DNA of 64,000 bases from Lumbricus rubellus (Eukaryota; Annelida; Clitellata; Crassiclitellata; Lumbricidae). Of the stretch, positions 51,822 through 64,000 are shown piece after piece. The number at the start of each line of letters is the position of its first letter. Position 1 is the stretch's first letter. The translations under genes and the position numbers were made by a program. Location of the stretch: NCBI GenBank assembly GCA_945859605.1, contig OX243815.1, positions 28,876,981 through 28,940,980 on the forward strand, given 5' to 3'. The notes beneath the pieces are model-generated. The model made no database searches. It was not told the origin of the DNA and was given only the letters and a program-made list of their open reading frames with translations.

Positions 51822-52407
51822 TAGAGCATAGCCTACTATTATTTTCAGCAGAGGTGACATCAGGGTCATCGCAGTTATTCAGCAAGGCGACGAAATTCAA
51901 TGTAAAGAAGATATTAGACATTCCAAAGAATCTTTGGCAGTTCATAAGGCAGAGGCCAAGAGTAAAATAGGCACGATAAATTACCTGCTGCGAGCTATGG
52001 TGGCGCCACCATTGCCCCAGACGTTGGTATCTAGGCCTACTTAACGCAGTAGGGCCTATACCGTTATACGGTAGGCCTATACTTTCATGCTTCGTGATTC
52101 ACGAGCTTTAGGCCTAGAGCATAGTCTATAGCCCTATACTATTATTTTCAGCAGAGGTGACATCAGGGTCATCGAAGTTATTCAGCAGGGCGACGAAATT
52201 CAATATAAAGAAGATATTAGACATTCCAAAGAATCTCTTGCAGTTCATAAGGCAGGCCAAGAGTAGGCCTAAAATAGGCACGATAAATTACCTGCTACGA
52301 GCTATGGTGGCGCCGCCATTGCCTCGGGCGTTGATATCTAGACCTACTTAACGGCAGTAGGGCCTACACCGTTATACGGTAGGCCTACTTACATGCTTCG
52401 TGATTCA
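51822..52407. repeat. Tandem duplication, two copies of about 290 bp
   Basis: Copies 51822-52101 and 52117-52407 share TTATTTTCAGCAGAGGTGAC, GGTCATCG, AAGATATTAGACATTCC, CGAGCTATGGTGGCGCC and CATGCTTCGTGATTCA. Point differences and small insertions of AGGCCTA-type words separate them. No function is recognised. Confidence 0.85.
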
Positions 52408-52764
52408 GAAATCCACCAAGCTCATACCATCATAAACCTTAGAGTCCGCTATTGTCCATTGTGACAGCTGTCTGTCCGTGACGATCGTTGTGAGCCAACT
52501 CGTTCGAGGTTAATCCAATTGCTTGCTTGTTTCTGCCAACTGCGACGTATTAAAACATACATCCGCCGTCATCGCTGTTTAAAAAATGATGATGGAAGAC
52601 CGAGAATAGAAAACCATGTAGGCAAAATAATGCCAAAGAATATTTATAGTAGTCTAGTTATACGGTCGAGCAGCATTCAAACTATTCTGAATAAAAAATT
52701 CCCCAAAACTTTTATCCTATATTGCGATAAAAGGAGGGTCACTCTTGTTTGTGTATGCGCTTGT

Positions 52765-53033
52765 CGTAGCGCCCTTTCAAGCTCTCGCTACTCAGAGGCG
52801 CTCCCGACTAGTAGGCTATGACCAAGTATTTTTACTTATACTCAAAATACTTTTTGAAAGTATTTTCCCCATCACTGCCGACTACAGAGCGGACACTGCA
52901 CCGGAGTTTCGCGCCGGAGCGCTGAGCAATTGTGAGTGAAGGACTTGCCCAAGGTCCTTATGCATGCGGCGAGCTGGATTCGAACCTCGAACCTTCCAGC
53001 TCCAAGGCAGCGACGCCACCACTACACCACAGC
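52765..53033 (-). mobile_element. tRNA-derived SINE interrupted by a small MITE
   Basis: Reverse-strand SINE (TCAGAGGCGCTCCCGACTA, then CTACAGAGCGGACACTGCAC, and B box as GGATTCGAACCTCGAACC) split by the insert at about 52811-52877. The head ends CCACTACACCACAGCGCCC. Confidence 0.85.
52811..52877. mobile_element. 67-bp hAT-like MITE nested in a SINE
   Basis: On the minus strand it starts CAGTGATGGGGAAAATAC and contains palindromic AAAGTATTTTGAGTA-type blocks. The SINE target is duplicated as CCGACTA on both sides (7 of 8 bases of an 8-bp site), as expected for hAT insertion. Confidence 0.7.
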
Positions 53034-53664
53034 GCCCGAGCTCTATGAACCATACCCACGTTCTTAATTTGCTATGCTTTGCATTCTCATGCTCTTGTTA
53101 AAAACTTTTACCATGACTTCAGCTGTTTTGCCCACCTTCCTGCAATAATATCTCCGGACGCCCAAGTTGTTCGCCCTTCACAAAGTAGCTTCACGCAGTA
53201 GCCTAGGCATCGGTGTAAAGGTTTCGGATTACACCGGTACCAAAAACTATCGCATTCTAGGTAGGTTACGGATAGGCATGTTAATCCACGCGGGAACTTG
53301 AATTTAATCGCACGGTATATAGCCTATTAGGCCTATAAAGGTAGGCTAAGTCAGTTTCTGCTATGCCTGACTACCACAAACAAAGGTAAGCAGAATTTCG
53401 GTTGAGCTCTCAAACCGCGATACAATAGATCTATCAGTTGGAATTAATTCTTAAAATACATGATTAACAAATCTGTCAATGTTGGAAAAGTCTTCAATGA
53501 AAATCCGCATCGTTGACGCTTTCTGTTCAGACATTTCATAGGGTTTTAATTAATATATAATTCGCATCGGATTAAAAAAAACCAATGCCACTGAGATCCT
53601 GGAAACTGTCACCGGTACACAGGAATTTAATAAGCACGACTGCATTATAGGCCTACATGTGTAT

Positions 53665-53769
53665 CAGTCTTCTCAACCAAGTCTTCTGCCCATACTTAAT
53701 GCAGACTCTACGTCGTAATATCTGAAATTCTGCATTAAGTATGGGCAGAAGATTTATTTGAGAAGACTG
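53665..53769. mobile_element. 105-bp near-perfect hairpin MITE
   Basis: The left arm CAGTCTTCTC...GCCCATACTTAATGCAGA is mirrored by TCTGCATTAAGTATGGGC...GAGAAGACTG, with arms of about 40 bases around a short loop. No ORF. Confidence 0.85.
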
Positions 53770-54121
53770 TTACCCACTCGGGATTTCACGGTCAAATCAA
53801 CGCATATAGCGGCATAGATAGGCTTAAACCCTATTATAGCCTACATTATAAAGATGCCCTTGACGCTGAATAATTCCACCAGCATGCATGAGGACTACCG
53901 CTAACCTTTTCTTTTGAGATTATTAGAATTATGGCATTCCAATGAATTTGGTGGTTTCATAATCACGAATGCGATGAACGAATCGAACCTATACTGGCGA
54001 GTAAAATGCCATGGGTTTGAATACATATAAATAATATATTATTATACCCGCAGAAGAATTCTATCGTTCTCCGCATGATTAATCAGATTCGCGGACTCTA
54101 GCTACACACGCTCTTCGATCC

Positions 54122-61797
<7,676 letters not shown>

Positions 61798-64000
61798 CTA
61801 TTATAGCACACACAATTCACCGAACGGTTATCAATAATCATTAGTGCTGGTCTTTTGCTCTGTAGCGCTAATTAATTTTTTTAACAAATATATCAGCAAT
61901 ATGTGAAAGCCGTGTAATGCCGTATTGTAGCCTACGGCATTTGAGCATGCAGTCATAAAGCTCCTCTGCGCATTGAAGGGTGAACTGTTCAGATGCGCTC
62001 CCCATCAGAACAAGTAGGTACCGTTTTGAGACGAGTCAGACGAGAGAAGGAAGAAGAAGAGAGACTGCCAGACAGAATTATAGAGTGAAGGGAAGAAGAA
62101 GGTACACTCCATTACTCCAAAGAGATAAAATTTATGATCAAGACTGCAGCCATAGCAGTTCTAGAGCGCTGGAAGCTAAGAGATCGAGTCTGTTAGATGA
62201 ACGAAGTGGACTATTGGAGGATTAAGCTGCATGCCGTTTCTACCCAAATCGATTTCGTTCGTTTGTTTATCTTCTGCTAAGTAATCTGCTTAAATAAACC
62301 ATCTTTCATCGGCCTTGATTTATTTCTTCATCTAGATTAATTGATTCTAACTTCTTTATTCCTCTTGAATTATTGTGACTCGCCTAGTATGTCGTATTGG
62401 CAAAATCTACACTATAGGCTAGTAGATCTAATATGTATGTTACATAACTAATTTATATAGGCTGTCGAGTCGAGATATGAATAAGGGATGGCATAAATTA
62501 CTATTTACATGCATGTATACATTGGCAACAGCCGAAATGTGTGCGTGTGTACACGTGTGCAACTGTGCATATGATGAGAAGAACAGCATATCCTGTCACG
62601 GTGCATTGATGGTCAATATTAGCTCGGACATTACTAATCATATATAGGCCATATATACACTATACAGGGTGGCTAAAAAATGTACCACCGGATAAAATGC
62701 AATATCTTCGCAATCGATTAACATTTTTCTTCGAAAATTTTCCAATTTGCAGGGGAATGAATTTCCAACTATCCCTGAAAGTTTCACTTTCACGAAGTTA
62801 TCGCATTTTATCTGGTGGTACATTTTTTAGACTATGCCGACTATATACAATATATGCTATAATGCTTATTGCAATATACTATACACTACATAGCTAAATA
62901 TATATTGGGCTTAATACATGCACAAACTTCTCTTATACGACCTCTACATTCCTGGGTTCTATCCAATTTGCGTGTTCATCGGAGCACACAGGAATCTACA
63001 CTGACACGTCACGTGTAGATAATTAATTATAAACCTGGATACGAGAGTAGGCTATGCACATGACTACATGTAGGCTATATTATGTCTGAGTAGAAGCAAT
63101 CTACAGACGCACAAATGTATCAAATTTACGCAAAACCGAAGACGTGTGGCTTATTAATATTTAATTTTCAATTTTAACCTATAGCATGGATTTAGGCGAA
63201 CAGATAAAGAATCTTCATGACTTATAGAACATCAATTTAATAGCATCATCTATGACTGAGTTTGCTGCATAGATATATGTGTACATGTATGTATAATTAT
63301 GTGTAGGCATAATATTATTTATGTAGGCCTATATAAATTGCTGTGTGTAATAAATATTCTGGACGCCTGGAGGTACAGGCCATCATCACCCGTAGATGAG
63401 GAGACACGGTGATGAGTCTGCAGTCGTTACTCGGATGAAAGCAGATTACGACGAACTTAATGGATGAATGATGAAAGCTAGACCTCCCCTGCCTCCGCCT
63501 CTGCCTCTGCCTCTGCCTCTGCCTCCGCCACTGCCTCGATCCTCAGCGTCAGCAGCCATCGCATCTCCTTCTTCATCTTCATCATCGATGCCTTGTCGTT
63601 CGCAGCGATTAATAGTCGATTCATTTCTCATGTGGCTTCATTAGATGTATCTCTTCCATCATCCAGCACGCATCCATGTTCGACCTGCACTGCAGCAGCT
63701 GCAGCAGCAGCAGCAGGATGATGACAGGATGTCTGCAGCAACCACCTGTTATCTGCGAGCAAACCGTCTGTCATCCAAGGGCATCTGAGAAGACTGTCTG
63801 TCATCTAGCATTCGCCAATAATATATTATCTGGGTGTGCATACCTGACACGCCACGTGTCGGCAATCGCTTGGTTCTCAAGTCGATAAACCACCTCGGTG
63901 TAAGAATTGTGAAAAAATAACTGGGGGGTTGAACCATTATCCACTTGGAATCTGGGTGTGAAAAACAGATTTTACTATGGGGTTCTAAGAATAGCTGGGG
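61798..64000. other. 5' intron region of the neuroligin-like gene, first exon not found
   Basis: No exon with the expected GIPYA-like neuroligin N-terminus was recognised. A donor-like site (GTCAG|GTATGC, minus strand, about 63850) ends an open stretch but its peptide matches nothing. A GCCTCT hexamer repeat lies at 63485-63540 and a GCA run at 63690-63718. Confidence 0.4.
62668..62834. mobile_element. MITE with AAAAAATGTACCACCGGAT inverted termini
   Basis: AAAAAATGTACCACCGGATA (from 62675) is mirrored by TATCTGGTGGTACATTTTTT (to about 62828). The left end begins CAGGGTGGCT, a form common in mariner-like elements. About 165 bp, no ORF. Confidence 0.8.

Noticed and set aside
63446..63631. Arg/Gly-rich (RGG-like) protein
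   Set aside because: The RGRGRG stretch is the translation of a GCCTCT hexamer repeat without coding context.

Overview
This is a window of an animal nuclear genome: four spliced genes with GT-AG introns, separated by repeat-rich DNA. A marine invertebrate deuterostome (echinoderm or hemichordate type) would fit the gene set and repeat style, including a very frequent AGGCCTAT-like octamer, but the sequence alone does not fix the phylum.

Layout. (1) About 1-18,039, plus strand: the C-terminal two thirds of a KAT6 (MOZ/MORF)-type MYST histone acetyltransferase. Twelve exons are visible; the N-terminal H15/PHD part lies upstream of the window. The exons give the KAT6-specific linker, the C2HC zinc finger, the whole MYST fold and a long Ser-rich and Met/Asn/Tyr-rich tail. 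Both residues normally used in MYST catalysis are replaced. Its introns hold tRNA-derived SINEs and 5'-truncated LINE pieces. (2) About 18,040-23,968: non-coding, between convergent genes. (3) 23,969-26,140, minus strand: an intact histone H3.3 gene with a 5' UTR intron and a promoter carrying four evenly spaced CCAAT boxes. (4) About 26,400-32,090: intergenic DNA with a minisatellite, a hAT-like repeat, several MITEs and a LINE scrap. (5) 32,945-47,163, minus strand: a complete S-adenosylmethionine synthetase gene (MAT2A type, eight exons, 395 aa). Its 8.2-kb intron 6 contains a young non-autonomous LTR retrotransposon, one LTR of which is interrupted by a 1.16-kb tract of almost pure A/T. 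(6) About 47,300-54,100: intergenic MITEs, SINEs and a tandem duplication. (7) 54,122-61,797, minus strand and running on beyond the right edge: a neuroligin-like carboxylesterase/cholinesterase-family membrane protein. It has an intact Ser-Glu-His triad, one transmembrane helix and a very short cytoplasmic tail. Its introns hold microsatellites and several TIR elements.

How the genes relate. KAT6 enzymes acetylate histone H3, H3.3 is the replacement form of that substrate, and MAT2A makes the S-adenosylmethionine used in histone methylation. Their adjacency is notable, but nothing in the sequence shows co-regulation. The neuroligin-like gene has no evident link to them.

The most interesting signals are the apparently catalysis-dead KAT6 MYST domain (with possible cassette exons inside it), the catalytically complete neuroligin-like protein, and the LTR element whose long ORF begins inside its own LTR. 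Exon borders were assigned by reading splice sites and phases by eye against remembered family motifs; no alignment or transcript data were available.
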